From Chloroflexota bacterium (GTDB taxonomy: Bacteria > Chloroflexota > Dehalococcoidia > UBA3495), in NCBI GenBank assembly GCA_002697005.1, contig NZUD01000047.1, forward strand, positions 22,908-36,916: DNA of 14,009 bases. The letters run 5' to 3'. Made by a program: the position numbers and the translations under genes. Positions 1 through 7,191 of the stretch are shown here, in pieces (the first letter of the stretch is position 1; each line of letters begins with the position of its first letter). Under the pieces are notes generated by a model. It was given only the letters and a program-made list of their open reading frames with translations, was not told the origin of the DNA and searched no databases.

Positions 1-1167
1 GTGAGGAACAGCCCCAACCAAGCCGTGCGGCTAACATTCTCCAACAGCAATTTTGACCCCAAAGTCGGAGCACGTCAGTACAACGAGTACCTGGACGAAT
101 ATGAATACTGCGAGGAAGTGGGCTTTGATGGGCTGATGCTGAACGAGCATCACAACACCCCCACCTGCCTAGGCGCGACCATGAACCTTGAAGCTGCCAT
201 CCTGGCCCGCAATACTTCGAAACCCAAGATTGTGTTGATGGGCAACCCGCTGCCCACTTTTGAAAACCCTTTAAGAGTGGCCGAAGAGATAGCGGAGATT
301 GACATGATCTCCAACGGCAGGGTTGTGTCAGGATTTGTTCGCGGCACCGGAGTAGAAAGCCTCGCTGCTAACATCAACCCGCTTCACAATCGCGAGCGAT
401 TTGAAGAGGCACACGACCTGATTATCAAGACCTGGACCACCCCTGGCCCTTTCCGATGGGAAGGCAAGCACTACCATTTCCGAGTAGTGAACCCATTTGA
501 AACACCATTGCAGAAGCCCCATCCACCGGTGTGGATACCCGGTTTAGGTAGCCCGCAGACCCTGGTCTGGGCCGCAGAGAGAGGCTACCCATATATCTAT
601 CTAGAGACCGACCCGCAAGGCACTCAGGACATGATTGACATCTACACTGACGCTGCACTAGAGGCCGGATACAAGGTCGGCCCCGAGAATTTCGGCTACC
701 TATGTCGCATCCACGTGCAGGACACAGATGAGAAAGCCTATGAATCAGCCAAAGGTTTCTTGACTGGAAATGTAGGCGTTGGCCGAGTGCCCATGCCAAA
801 GGACTACATGCTGCCTATTGGTTACGGCGGGAGTAAAGCCGACCCCAAAATCGCTAAGTACCAAGGCCGCATTCGCAAGGACCCGTTCTTGGGCCTGGGC
901 TTGGAGACCGCAACATACGATCAGATTCTGGCCTCCAATCGTTGGATCGTCGGAAGTCCGGAAACCGTTATCAGAAAACTCAGGGAAACCCTATCGGTCA
1001 TTCGCCCAGGAATCCTGGGCGTCTGGACCAACGACGGCGACACCACCCACGCCGACACCATGAACTGCCTGAAACTCATGGGCGAGGAAGTACTCCCCGC
1101 CCTCCGAGAGATCGGTGCGGAACTGGAACTCACCGACCCATTCCAGAAAGAGGCCGCAACGGCCTAA
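1..1167 (+). CDS. LLM-class flavin-dependent monooxygenase, 5' end cut by window
   Basis: Bacterial-luciferase-like TIM-barrel oxidoreductase (Bac_luciferase family), which uses reduced FMN or F420 and O2 on an unknown organic substrate, probably in the cytoplasm. Visible family marks: NEHHN at residues 48-52 of the in-window translation, the NGRVVSGFVRGTGVES strand-loop at about 105-120, the RERFEEAHDLI helix at about 131-141, WEGKHY at about 153-158, and the C-terminal IVGSPETV phosphate-binding-type motif at 316-323. The first codon in the window is GTG, but no ribosome-binding site can be seen. The homologue at 2052 carries about 18 more residues before the shared RLTF strand, so this gene most likely begins upstream and is 5'-partial. 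An alpha/beta hydrolase follows after 17 nt, suggesting one transcript. Family call is firm; substrate unknown. Confidence 0.93.
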   Translation: MRNSPNQAVRLTFSNSNFDPKVGARQYNEYLDEYEYCEEVGFDGLMLNEHHNTPTCLGATMNLEAAILARNTSKPKIVLMGNPLPTFENPLRVAEEIAEIDMISNGRVVSGFVRGTGVESLAANINPLHNRERFEEAHDLIIKTWTTPGPFRWEGKHYHFRVVNPFETPLQKPHPPVWIPGLGSPQTLVWAAERGYPYIYLETDPQGTQDMIDIYTDAALEAGYKVGPENFGYLCRIHVQDTDEKAYESAKGFLTGNVGVGRVPMPKDYMLPIGYGGSKADPKIAKYQGRIRKDPFLGLGLETATYDQILASNRWIVGSPETVIRKLRETLSVIRPGILGVWTNDGDTTHADTMNCLKLMGEEVLPALREIGAELELTDPFQKEAATA

Positions 1168-1168
1168 C

Positions 1169-1174
1169 GAGGAG
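1169..1174 (+). promoter_or_regulatory. Ribosome-binding site of the alpha/beta hydrolase
   Basis: GAGGAG lies 10 nt before the ATG at 1185 and starts 1 nt after the stop of the upstream monooxygenase. This tight spacing supports the chosen start and translational coupling of the two genes. Confidence 0.7.
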
Positions 1175-1184
1175 ATAGCGAACG

Positions 1185-1967
1185 ATGGTTGCCTTTACTG
1201 AAGAGATGGTGGACGTTGGCGGTACCAAGGTCCATACCCTGAAAGGTGGCTCCGGCGAGCCACTACTCCTGCTCCACGGCGCTGGAGGAAATACCGGCTG
1301 GCTGAGGTTCGCCGACGCCCTAGCCGAGAAGTACACGGTCTACTACCCGTCTCATCCCGGCTACGGCAAGACAGACCGACCCGACTGGCTGGAGACAATC
1401 CCAGACATGGCCTGCTTCTATACCTGGTATCTGGAGTCCTTAGGTTTGGAGGGTGTCCGCACTATCGGGTTCTCAATGGGCGGCTGGATTGCCTCGGAGA
1501 TTGCCGCCATGTGTAACCATTCCATAAGCAAATTAATGTTAGTTGGTGCCGCAGGCGTCAAACCCAACGACAGTGAGATTACCGACATATTCATCATCAG
1601 TCCCGCCCAGGTACTGGATCTGATGTACCACGACACCAGTCAGGCCCCCGAATATCAAAAACTCTATGGAACGGATCCTACTCCCGAACAGGCAATGGTC
1701 GCTGAAACCAACCGCGAGATGGCCGTGCGCCTTTGCTGGAAGCCATACATGCACGATCCACGGCTAACCAGTCTGCTGCAACGGGTCAAGGTTCCGGCAC
1801 GTATGGTCTGGGGTAAGAACGACGCCATAGTGCCCGTGGAATGCGGCGAACTCTATAAGCAGGCCATCAACGGCTCAGACCTGGTGGTTATAGACAACTG
1901 CGGCCACTCCCCTCAGGTTGAGAAACCTGAAGAGTTCATCAAAACAGCCCTAGATTTCCTGGCGTAA
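1185..1967 (+). CDS. Alpha/beta-fold hydrolase
   Basis: A 260-residue alpha/beta hydrolase with the whole catalytic set visible: oxyanion-hole HGAGG at 31-35, nucleophile elbow GFSMGG with Ser97, acid Asp213 in the WGKNDAIVP strand-loop, and His241 in NCGHSPQ. A helical lid segment lies at about 125-195. The length and motif order match the group that contains meta-cleavage-product (C-C bond) hydrolases, enol-lactonases and esterases; I cannot separate these from sequence alone. There is no signal peptide, so it is cytoplasmic. It sits between two homologous flavin monooxygenases and 17 nt after the first. The simplest inference is that it hydrolyses an ester, lactone or diketone made by them, but this is not shown by the sequence. 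Confidence 0.93.
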   Translation: MVAFTEEMVDVGGTKVHTLKGGSGEPLLLLHGAGGNTGWLRFADALAEKYTVYYPSHPGYGKTDRPDWLETIPDMACFYTWYLESLGLEGVRTIGFSMGGWIASEIAAMCNHSISKLMLVGAAGVKPNDSEITDIFIISPAQVLDLMYHDTSQAPEYQKLYGTDPTPEQAMVAETNREMAVRLCWKPYMHDPRLTSLLQRVKVPARMVWGKNDAIVPVECGELYKQAINGSDLVVIDNCGHSPQVEKPEEFIKTALDFLA

Positions 1968-2041
1968 ACAAACATTCAGCAAACACTGGTCAGTTCTCAG
2001 ATTTCCTAGCTGCTGATGGCTGGCCTCATAAAGCATCTCTC

Positions 2042-2047
2042 AAGGAG
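2042..2047 (+). promoter_or_regulatory. Ribosome-binding site fixing the start of the second monooxygenase
   Basis: AAGGAG is followed by 4 nt and ATG at 2052. It favours this start over an in-frame ATG at 2016, which has no such site and would add 12 residues not resembling the family. Confidence 0.75.
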
Positions 2048-2051
2048 AACC

Positions 2052-3185
2052 ATGAGCCTAGACGTTTATTATTTCACTGAGATGCCCTACCACTATATCA
2101 ATGATGATTTAGCGGAGCAGTGGCCATCTCTGCGGCTGACCTTTCCAAACAGCTACTTCGACCCCAACAAGGCCACAGACCTCTTCAAGCGGTACCTAGA
2201 CGAGTTCCAATACGCAGAGGAGGCCGGATTCCAGGGGCTGATGATTAACGAACACCACAACACCCCGTCTTGCATGGACGTTGAGGTGAATATCACCGGC
2301 GGCATACTGGCCCGCCTGACCTCCAAGGCCAAGATTCTGATGCTGGGCAACATGCTGCCCACCTCAGATAACCCACCAAGGCTAGCGGAAGAGATTGCCA
2401 TGTTGGATGTCATATCCGGCGGCCGCATCGTGTCCGGTTTCGTCCGGGGAATCGGAGTGGAGAGTTGGGCCAACAACACCAACCCCGTATACAACCGGGA
2501 GAGGTTCGAAGAGTGCCACGACCTGATAATAAAGACTTGGACGACTCCCGGCCCTTTCCGCTGGGAAGGCAAGCACTACCAGTACCGAGCAGTAAACCCA
2601 TGGATGGTTCCGGTCCAGAAACCTCATCCTCCCGCCTGGGTCCCAGGCACCGGCAGCCCTGAAACTGTGGAGTGGGCGGTTAAGCACCGTTACACATACG
2701 CGGCATTCTTAACCGAGCTAAGCAGGGCTAAGGACCTGTTCGGCAGCTACCGGGAGCAGGCTGCCCAGCAAGGTTGGGAAGCAGGGCCCGATAAGTTCGC
2801 CTTCATGATCTGCGCTCACGTCAACGAGACCGACGAAAAAGCTCAAGAATCAGGCAAAGCATTTATGTGGCGTATGGGACATCCTCTAAAAGGACCAAGA
2901 GAATACTGGGCCCCACCAGGTTACTTCTCCCAGGCCGGTGTGTCCGCCAACGCCGCACGCAGGCAGAGGCCCATGAACGAACTGTCATATGAGGAACTCC
3001 AGGAACACAACCACCTGGTCGTCGGCAGCCCCGACACCGTCATTAAGAAGCTCCGCCACATCAAGGAGGAACTGGGGATAGGTTCGCTGCTGCTGGAAAC
3101 CCAAGGCGGACCGCTGTCCCACGAGGACACCATGCGCTCCATAAAACTGATGGGCGAAGAAGTTATTCCAGCCCTACAAGGCTAA
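2052..3185 (+). CDS. LLM-class flavin-dependent monooxygenase (homologue of the gene at 1-1167)
   Basis: A 377-residue luciferase-like flavin-dependent oxidoreductase. It aligns along its whole length with the gene at 1-1167: shared RLTF strand, NEHHNTP at 66-72, SGGRIVSGFVRGIGVES, RERFEECHDLIIKTWTTPGP, WEGKHY, VVGSPDTVIKKLR and LMGEEVIPAL. The two differ most at about residues 225-325, the region where this fold usually shapes its substrate pocket, so they probably act on different compounds. The start with N-terminus MSLDVYYFTEMPYHY is set by a good ribosome-binding site. An 84-nt gap separates it from the alpha/beta hydrolase, so it may have its own promoter, although I see no convincing one. 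It converges on the Ldh-family gene downstream. Most likely an ancient tandem duplication with a hydrolase between the copies. Confidence 0.95.
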   Translation: MSLDVYYFTEMPYHYINDDLAEQWPSLRLTFPNSYFDPNKATDLFKRYLDEFQYAEEAGFQGLMINEHHNTPSCMDVEVNITGGILARLTSKAKILMLGNMLPTSDNPPRLAEEIAMLDVISGGRIVSGFVRGIGVESWANNTNPVYNRERFEECHDLIIKTWTTPGPFRWEGKHYQYRAVNPWMVPVQKPHPPAWVPGTGSPETVEWAVKHRYTYAAFLTELSRAKDLFGSYREQAAQQGWEAGPDKFAFMICAHVNETDEKAQESGKAFMWRMGHPLKGPREYWAPPGYFSQAGVSANAARRQRPMNELSYEELQEHNHLVVGSPDTVIKKLRHIKEELGIGSLLLETQGGPLSHEDTMRSIKLMGEEVIPALQG

Positions 3186-3220
3186 CTAGAATCTCAAATA
3201 CATTCGCCCTTAAAGGCTAA

Positions 3221-3252
3221 TGGCAGAACGCGGCCAAACTCCACATCTGCCA
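3221..3252. repeat. Inverted repeat between convergent genes
   Basis: TGGCAGA (3221-3227) and TCTGCCA (3246-3252) are perfect 7-bp arms with an 18-nt spacer, in the 101-nt gap between two convergent stop codons. It could be a bidirectional transcript-end hairpin, but neither side carries a clear T-run, so it is not a textbook intrinsic terminator. I see no other signal in this gap. Confidence 0.35.
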
Positions 3253-3286
3253 AACTTGTTGAATAAAGAGACCACACCTCGATTAG

Positions 3287-4363
3287 CTAAAACAAACAGG
3301 GGACAGACATCTCTCCGCAGGTGTCCCTGATCCAGTCAGCAACCTCCGGATGAAGCGGAATGCCCTCTTCACGTCGGACCGCTTCAACCTCAGCCTCGGG
3401 CTGGCCAGCCACCAACACTCGGTCATGGCCAGGCGCAGGCCTGGTGGTCTGCATCATCTGGGACCACTCGTCCATCTGCACCTTGAAGGGCTCGACATCG
3501 GTGAAAGCATCGATGCTGTAGGCCGCTACCATATGACCAAAATTGGGCCTGCCGGGCACAACTCCGTAGCCGAACCCAGTTAGAACCCCTGCCAGAATAT
3601 CCACGATACAAGAGAAGCCGTAACCCTTATGGGAGCCGCCTTCACGGTCGCTACCGAGAGGCAAAAGCGTGACCTTCTCCGGAGCAGGCGATGGCTCCAT
3701 GATTGGGCTGCCGTCCTCAGCTGCCAGCCAGCCTCCGGGAATCTCAGCACCCAGCCGCCCGGCGATGCGTATCTTGTTCACCGCCACTGAACTGGTGGCC
3801 GCATCAAACACAAACGGGGGCTCATTCAAACACGGCACAGCGATAGCGATCGGGTTGGTCCCCAACCGGGGTTCGGCGCCAAATGTCGGCAACACCGAGG
3901 GAGGGCAGCTGGTCATGCAGACGCCGATCATGTCGTGGTCCAAGGCCTTCATAGCGTGATAGGACGCCATGCCTAGATGGCGCGCATTTCCGATAGTCAC
4001 CATGCCCAGGCCAACGTTCTTAGCCTTCTCGATGGCGATATCCATGGCCTTGGGGGTGATGATGGTTCCCAGACCACGGTCGGAGTCCACAGTGGCAGTG
4101 CTAGGTGTCTCTCGAATCACTTTCCAGTCGGGCTGGGGATTTATGGATCCTTCCTGGTAGCCCTGGATATAACTTTTCAGCATGTTGGAAACGCCGTGGG
4201 AGTCCACACCCCTAAGATCGGCCAGAACCTGCACGTCGGCTGCCAAGAGCGAGTCCTCAGGTGACACTCCTAGCTTCTCGAAGATGCCTGCTACGGTTTT
4301 CTTGAGATCATCTCCCTGAACGAACTCTGCGTCGTCATGGCTGACCTTGAATTGCTCTAACAC
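3287..4363 (-). CDS. Ldh-family NAD(P)-dependent oxidoreductase (malate/L-lactate/ureidoglycolate dehydrogenase type)
   Basis: A 358-residue member of the Ldh_2 (malate/lactate dehydrogenase) family, which interconverts 2-hydroxyacids (or cyclic imino acids, ureidoglycolate or sulfolactate) and their oxo forms with NAD(P). It has its own fold, unrelated to Rossmann LDH. Family marks in order: RGVDSHG at 51-57 with the conserved His56, the GLGTIITPKAM helix start at about 98-107, GNARHLG at 125-131 in place of the usual S-x-H-x-G segment, GTNPIAIAVP at 168-177, and HKGYG at 245-249. The start is GTG at 4363 with GAGGAG 7 nt upstream. An ATG 25-27 nt downstream is out of frame. It is transcribed divergently from the M42-like peptidase. 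The exact substrate cannot be told; oxidation of a hydroxyacid released by the neighbouring hydrolases is an inference. Confidence 0.92.
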   Translation of the reverse strand: MLEQFKVSHDDAEFVQGDDLKKTVAGIFEKLGVSPEDSLLAADVQVLADLRGVDSHGVSNMLKSYIQGYQEGSINPQPDWKVIRETPSTATVDSDRGLGTIITPKAMDIAIEKAKNVGLGMVTIGNARHLGMASYHAMKALDHDMIGVCMTSCPPSVLPTFGAEPRLGTNPIAIAVPCLNEPPFVFDAATSSVAVNKIRIAGRLGAEIPGGWLAAEDGSPIMEPSPAPEKVTLLPLGSDREGGSHKGYGFSCIVDILAGVLTGFGYGVVPGRPNFGHMVAAYSIDAFTDVEPFKVQMDEWSQMMQTTRPAPGHDRVLVAGQPEAEVEAVRREEGIPLHPEVADWIRDTCGEMSVPCLF

Positions 4364-4370
4364 TTTGACT

Positions 4371-4376
4371 CTCCTC
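4371..4376 (-). promoter_or_regulatory. Ribosome-binding site supporting a GTG start
   Basis: On the minus strand GAGGAG stands 7 nt before the GTG at 4363-4361. It is the deciding evidence for a non-ATG start of the Ldh-family gene. Confidence 0.7.
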
Positions 4377-4390
4377 GAGGGTACAGAATC

Positions 4391-4417
4391 GCAGGCTGAG
4401 TGTTCTTCTTAGCCTGC
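4391..4417 (-). promoter_or_regulatory. Leader hairpin of the Ldh-family gene
   Basis: GCAGGCT (4391-4397) and AGCCTGC (4411-4417) form a perfect 7-bp inverted repeat with a 13-nt loop. It lies inside the roughly 65-nt leader expected from the minus-strand promoter at 4436-4444 and ends 14 nt before the ribosome-binding site. It might affect mRNA stability or translation, or be a second operator. There is no T-run, so it is not a classical attenuator. Confidence 0.4.
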
Positions 4418-4435
4418 CTAGTCATCTTTCACGGA

Positions 4436-4444
4436 AGTATAGCA
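4436..4444 (-). promoter_or_regulatory. Extended -10 promoter for the Ldh-family gene
   Basis: The minus strand reads TGC TATACT: a TGn extension and a 5-of-6 match to the sigma-70 -10 consensus. No good -35 is present 16-18 bp upstream, which is typical for extended -10 promoters. The predicted transcript start is near 4429. Confidence 0.5.
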
Positions 4445-4445
4445 C

Positions 4446-4461
4446 CAGGCCAGTTGGCCTG
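4446..4461. promoter_or_regulatory. Perfect 16-bp palindrome, candidate operator of a divergent promoter pair
   Basis: CAGGCCAGTTGGCCTG has 6-bp perfect arms around AGTT. It sits one base from the TGn of the minus promoter and covers the -35 position (4454-4459) of the plus promoter. A dimeric repressor or activator bound here could control both genes. No regulator gene is in the window, so its protein is unknown. Confidence 0.5.
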
Positions 4462-4482
4462 AGCCCCCAGCGTTGCTATAAT
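4454..4482 (+). promoter_or_regulatory. Sigma-70-type promoter for the M42-like peptidase
   Basis: A consensus TATAAT at 4477-4482, preceded directly by TGC (extended -10), with a weak -35 TTGGCC at 4454-4459 and exactly 17 bp spacing. The predicted start near 4489 leaves a leader of about 26 nt before the ATG at 4516. Confidence 0.65.
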
Positions 4483-4515
4483 CCCGCCACTCGTATCTTA
4501 CCCCGCAGGTGGCGC

Positions 4516-5622
4516 ATGACCGATCTCAAACAACAGGCACTAGACTACCTCTCCCGGTTGGGCGGCAACCCCGCCACGGCATTCCGGGAAGAAGGAGTAG
4601 CGTCCACCGTTAAAGCTATCCTACGGGAGATAGGTGCCGGGTTTGAGCAAGACGCGTTCGGCAACATCATCGCCAAGGTCCCAGGTACTGACCCAAGCGC
4701 CAACCCACTAGCCGTCGTCGCCCACATGGACCACCCAGGTTTTGAGATAACCGGCAGCCACCCGGACGGACACATCGCCACGGCCATGGGCGGGATTCCT
4801 CCATCCAGCTTCGAATCAGGCGTGCCGGTTCAAGTGCTGCTCCCCGATGGCAGCCGGGTCAATGGGGCAACCACAGGCAGGTACGGAGAGGAGAGTGACC
4901 GGCAAGTACTGATCAAACTAGAGCAACCCCAGGACTTAGAGGCGCCTTTATCAGTGGTTTTCGACCTGATTGATTACGAACTGGACGGGGATATGATTCG
5001 CATGCGTGCCGTGGACGATCTCGCCGGATGCGGCAGCATCTTGGCCATGATTGCCCAGCTAACCGAGGGCGATGCCTCACCGGGTGATGTCTACGGAGTA
5101 TTCACCCGCGCTGAGGAGGTCGGGCTGGTAGGCGCCAGGCTCATGGCTGATTCCGGCACCTTGCCGCCCGATACACTGGTGATATCCGCAGAGTCCAGCC
5201 GAACTCTGCCTGGCGCAGAACAGGGTGAAGGCCCAGTCATCCGGGTCGGTGACGCCGGGTTCACATTCACCGCCGACGCCGAATCGGTTCTGATACGAGC
5301 ACGCGAAACCTTGAATGAGCGAGACAACGGTTTTAAGTGCCAGCGTCAACTAATGAGCGGAGGAACCTGCGAAGCCAGTGCATTCGCAGTCTTCGGATAC
5401 CAGACCACCGGCATAGCTTTCCCTCTCGGCAACTACCACAACGGCGCGCCTGAAGGCCGGATCGAAGCCGAATATATCCACATAGACGACTACCTAGGCG
5501 GTGTGAAACTGCTCACTGAAGCCGCCCACTGCGTCTCAGACCGCACGAATACCGCCTTCCGCCAACGCCTCCGCGAGGTGCCCGCAGATATGCGCCAGCG
5601 AATGCTGGATACGAGAGGGTAA
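4516..5622 (+). CDS. M42-like co-catalytic metallopeptidase (aminopeptidase-type)
   Basis: A 368-residue protein with the M42 glutamyl-aminopeptidase/endoglucanase-M layout. Metal-site candidates: His70 and Asp72 in AHMDHPGF, Asp167/Asp168 in RAVDDLAGCGS, Glu200-Glu201 in TRAEEVGLVGA (catalytic base and ligand), Glu226 in SAESS, and His308 in GNYHN. A small beta domain inserted at about 85-160 fits the family. It differs from textbook M42 enzymes: Glu rather than Asp at the 226 position, and GGTCEAS at 282-288 where GGTDA is usual. It is probably a variant subfamily, and the substrate may not be a peptide N-terminus. The start is weakly supported by AGGTGG at 4507-4512, close to the ATG, but the extended -10 promoter upstream fits. 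An amidase follows in the same direction after 120 nt. Confidence 0.88.
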   Translation: MTDLKQQALDYLSRLGGNPATAFREEGVASTVKAILREIGAGFEQDAFGNIIAKVPGTDPSANPLAVVAHMDHPGFEITGSHPDGHIATAMGGIPPSSFESGVPVQVLLPDGSRVNGATTGRYGEESDRQVLIKLEQPQDLEAPLSVVFDLIDYELDGDMIRMRAVDDLAGCGSILAMIAQLTEGDASPGDVYGVFTRAEEVGLVGARLMADSGTLPPDTLVISAESSRTLPGAEQGEGPVIRVGDAGFTFTADAESVLIRARETLNERDNGFKCQRQLMSGGTCEASAFAVFGYQTTGIAFPLGNYHNGAPEGRIEAEYIHIDDYLGGVKLLTEAAHCVSDRTNTAFRQRLREVPADMRQRMLDTRG

Positions 5623-5629
5623 TTCCCTG

Positions 5630-5728
5630 CCGTCATCACGCCAACGCTCGCGTTCCAGAACGGCGAGGTGAAACAACCTCAAATCCTGAAAGGAATATCC
5701 TGGATTCCTGCCTTCGCAGGAAAGATGC
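5630..5728. repeat. Degenerate dispersed palindromic repeat of the 'WIPAFAG' type
   Basis: The right end holds the perfect hairpin TTCCTGC-CTTC-GCAGGAA (5705-5722). Read in frame it gives WIPAFAG, the well-known translation signature of intergenic palindromic repeats found in many bacterial genomes. The left end starts with CGTCATCACG and carries a small palindrome AACGC-TC-GCGTT (5643-5654). I cannot confirm the ends from a single copy. Confidence 0.45.
5705..5722. other. Perfect 7-bp hairpin before the amidase ribosome-binding site
   Basis: TTCCTGC and GCAGGAA arms with a CTTC loop, ending 6 nt before AAGGAG (5729-5734). In mRNA it would be a stable stem just upstream of the ribosome-binding site. 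It has no T-run after it, so it is not a terminator. Confidence 0.6.
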
Positions 5729-5734
5729 AAGGAG
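5729..5734 (+). promoter_or_regulatory. Ribosome-binding site fixing the amidase start
   Basis: AAGGAG is followed by 8 nt and ATG at 5743. It excludes the longer in-frame reading from the GTG at 5668, whose 25 extra residues are translated repeat sequence. Confidence 0.8.
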
Positions 5735-5742
5735 AGCCATTA

Positions 5743-7191
5743 ATGGCCATTCAAGACATAGCCCACCTATCAGCAACGGAACTGGGTTCCGCCATCAAGG
5801 CCAAACAAGTGTCTCCGGTCGAGGTAGTAGAGGCCTATCTAGACCGTATCGAGCGTATAGATCCACAGGTCAACTCATACATCACGGTCATGGCAGAGCA
5901 TGCACGACAAGAAGCTCTTGAGGTCGAAGCCGAAATCAGGCGCGGAGACTATCGCGGACCTCTCCACGGCGTCCCAATCGCCATCAAGGACCAGATCTAC
6001 ACCAAAGGCGTTCTCACCACCGACGCCTCCAAGATTCGATCTGACTTCATACCGAAATACGACGCCACTGTGGTCACCAACCTCAAGAAGGCTGGTGCTA
6101 TCCTTCTGGGTAAACTAAACATGAGCGAGTTCGCTCATGGTGAGCCTCAGAGTTCGGCATTCGGTCCGGCCCGAAACCCATGGGACCTGACCCGCAGCCC
6201 CGGAGTTTCCAGCACCGGATCAGGGGCAGCCACTGCGGCCCGCCTGTGCGCCACTTCACTTGGCGAAGATACTGGCGGTTCCATCAGAGGTCCTGCAGCC
6301 AATTGTGGTTTGGTCGGCCTGCGTCCCACCTGGGGACGAGTCAGCCGCTACGGCGTGGACGGAGCAGGGTGGTCATTCGATACCATCGGGCCAGTCTCCC
6401 GGACAGTGGAAGACTGCGCCATCACCATCGGCGGCATTGCCGGTTATGACTCCAACGATCCGTCGACCCACCAGGTGTCCGTTCCAAACTACCAAGCGGC
6501 TCTAACCGGCGATATCAAAGGCCTGAAGGTGGGAGTGGTCCAAGAATTGATCGACCCGGTGGAATTGGAACTGGACCCGCAGATGCGTCAATCAGTGATT
6601 AACGCCATCGAGATGCTGGCTGAACTAGGTGCCGAGATCAGGCAGGTGTCCATGCCCTTAGCTGAAAAGTCTGGCTACATCACCAGGGCCATCACCCACG
6701 TCGACAGGGTCAGCTTACGCCCTGAATACCTGAGGGAACGCCCCGACGACTACCACTACAACACACGAGTCCACTTCAGCACCGCCAACCTGATTCCCGC
6801 CCAGACCTATTACAAAGCCCAAAAATTGCGGACCATGATAAGGGAACAGGTGCTGGGATTGTTGGAAGAAGTAGATGTTCTGGTTCAGCCAACGTCAGGC
6901 GCACCCGCTAACGTAATCAACTTGGAACAGAAAGTAAACAGCCAAGAGTACGCCAGAAAAGCTCTGGCCGCAGGTGGTTTCAGAGGCCCCTACAGCCTAA
7001 GCGGCGCCCCAGCCTTATCCATACTTTGCGGCTTCACGTCACCCGCGGACGGGCCGAACGGAAACGAAGGTTTACCCTTAGCTATGCAGATAGCAGGACG
7101 CCCCTTCGAAGAAGCAACGGTTCTTCGCGTAGCGCACGCCTACGAGCAAGCGGCAGGATGGAACACGCGGGTCCCACCTGCTGCTCTTTGA
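5743..7191 (+). CDS. Amidase-signature family hydrolase
   Basis: A 482-residue serine amidase of the amidase-signature family, which uses a Ser-cisSer-Lys triad to cleave amides (or to release ammonia, as GatA does). Lys82 is in HGVPIAIKD, the cis-Ser is Ser156 in PGVSSTGSG, and nucleophile Ser180 is in GEDTGGSIRGPAA. Spacing matches the family: 24 residues between the two serines. The usual GGSSGGS loop is altered here to GVSSTGS. The LRPTWGRVSRYG and AGRPFEEATVLRVAHAYE segments are also typical. Although it resembles GatA, no gatB or gatC lies beside it, so a stand-alone catabolic amidase is likelier. The ribosome-binding site sets the start at 5743. It is co-directional with the M42-like gene and ends immediately against the DinB gene. 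Confidence 0.92.
   Translation: MAIQDIAHLSATELGSAIKAKQVSPVEVVEAYLDRIERIDPQVNSYITVMAEHARQEALEVEAEIRRGDYRGPLHGVPIAIKDQIYTKGVLTTDASKIRSDFIPKYDATVVTNLKKAGAILLGKLNMSEFAHGEPQSSAFGPARNPWDLTRSPGVSSTGSGAATAARLCATSLGEDTGGSIRGPAANCGLVGLRPTWGRVSRYGVDGAGWSFDTIGPVSRTVEDCAITIGGIAGYDSNDPSTHQVSVPNYQAALTGDIKGLKVGVVQELIDPVELELDPQMRQSVINAIEMLAELGAEIRQVSMPLAEKSGYITRAITHVDRVSLRPEYLRERPDDYHYNTRVHFSTANLIPAQTYYKAQKLRTMIREQVLGLLEEVDVLVQPTSGAPANVINLEQKVNSQEYARKALAAGGFRGPYSLSGAPALSILCGFTSPADGPNGNEGLPLAMQIAGRPFEEATVLRVAHAYEQAAGWNTRVPPAAL

Noticed and set aside
5668..5742. An N-terminal extension of the amidase from the GTG at 5668
   Set aside because: The 25 extra residues are translated palindromic repeat (WIPAFAG). 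The ATG at 5743 has an AAGGAG at proper spacing.
5743..7191. Calling the amidase GatA of the tRNA amidotransferase
   Set aside because: No GatB or GatC gene adjoins, the cis-Ser loop is altered, and the neighbours are catabolic. A stand-alone amidase is safer.
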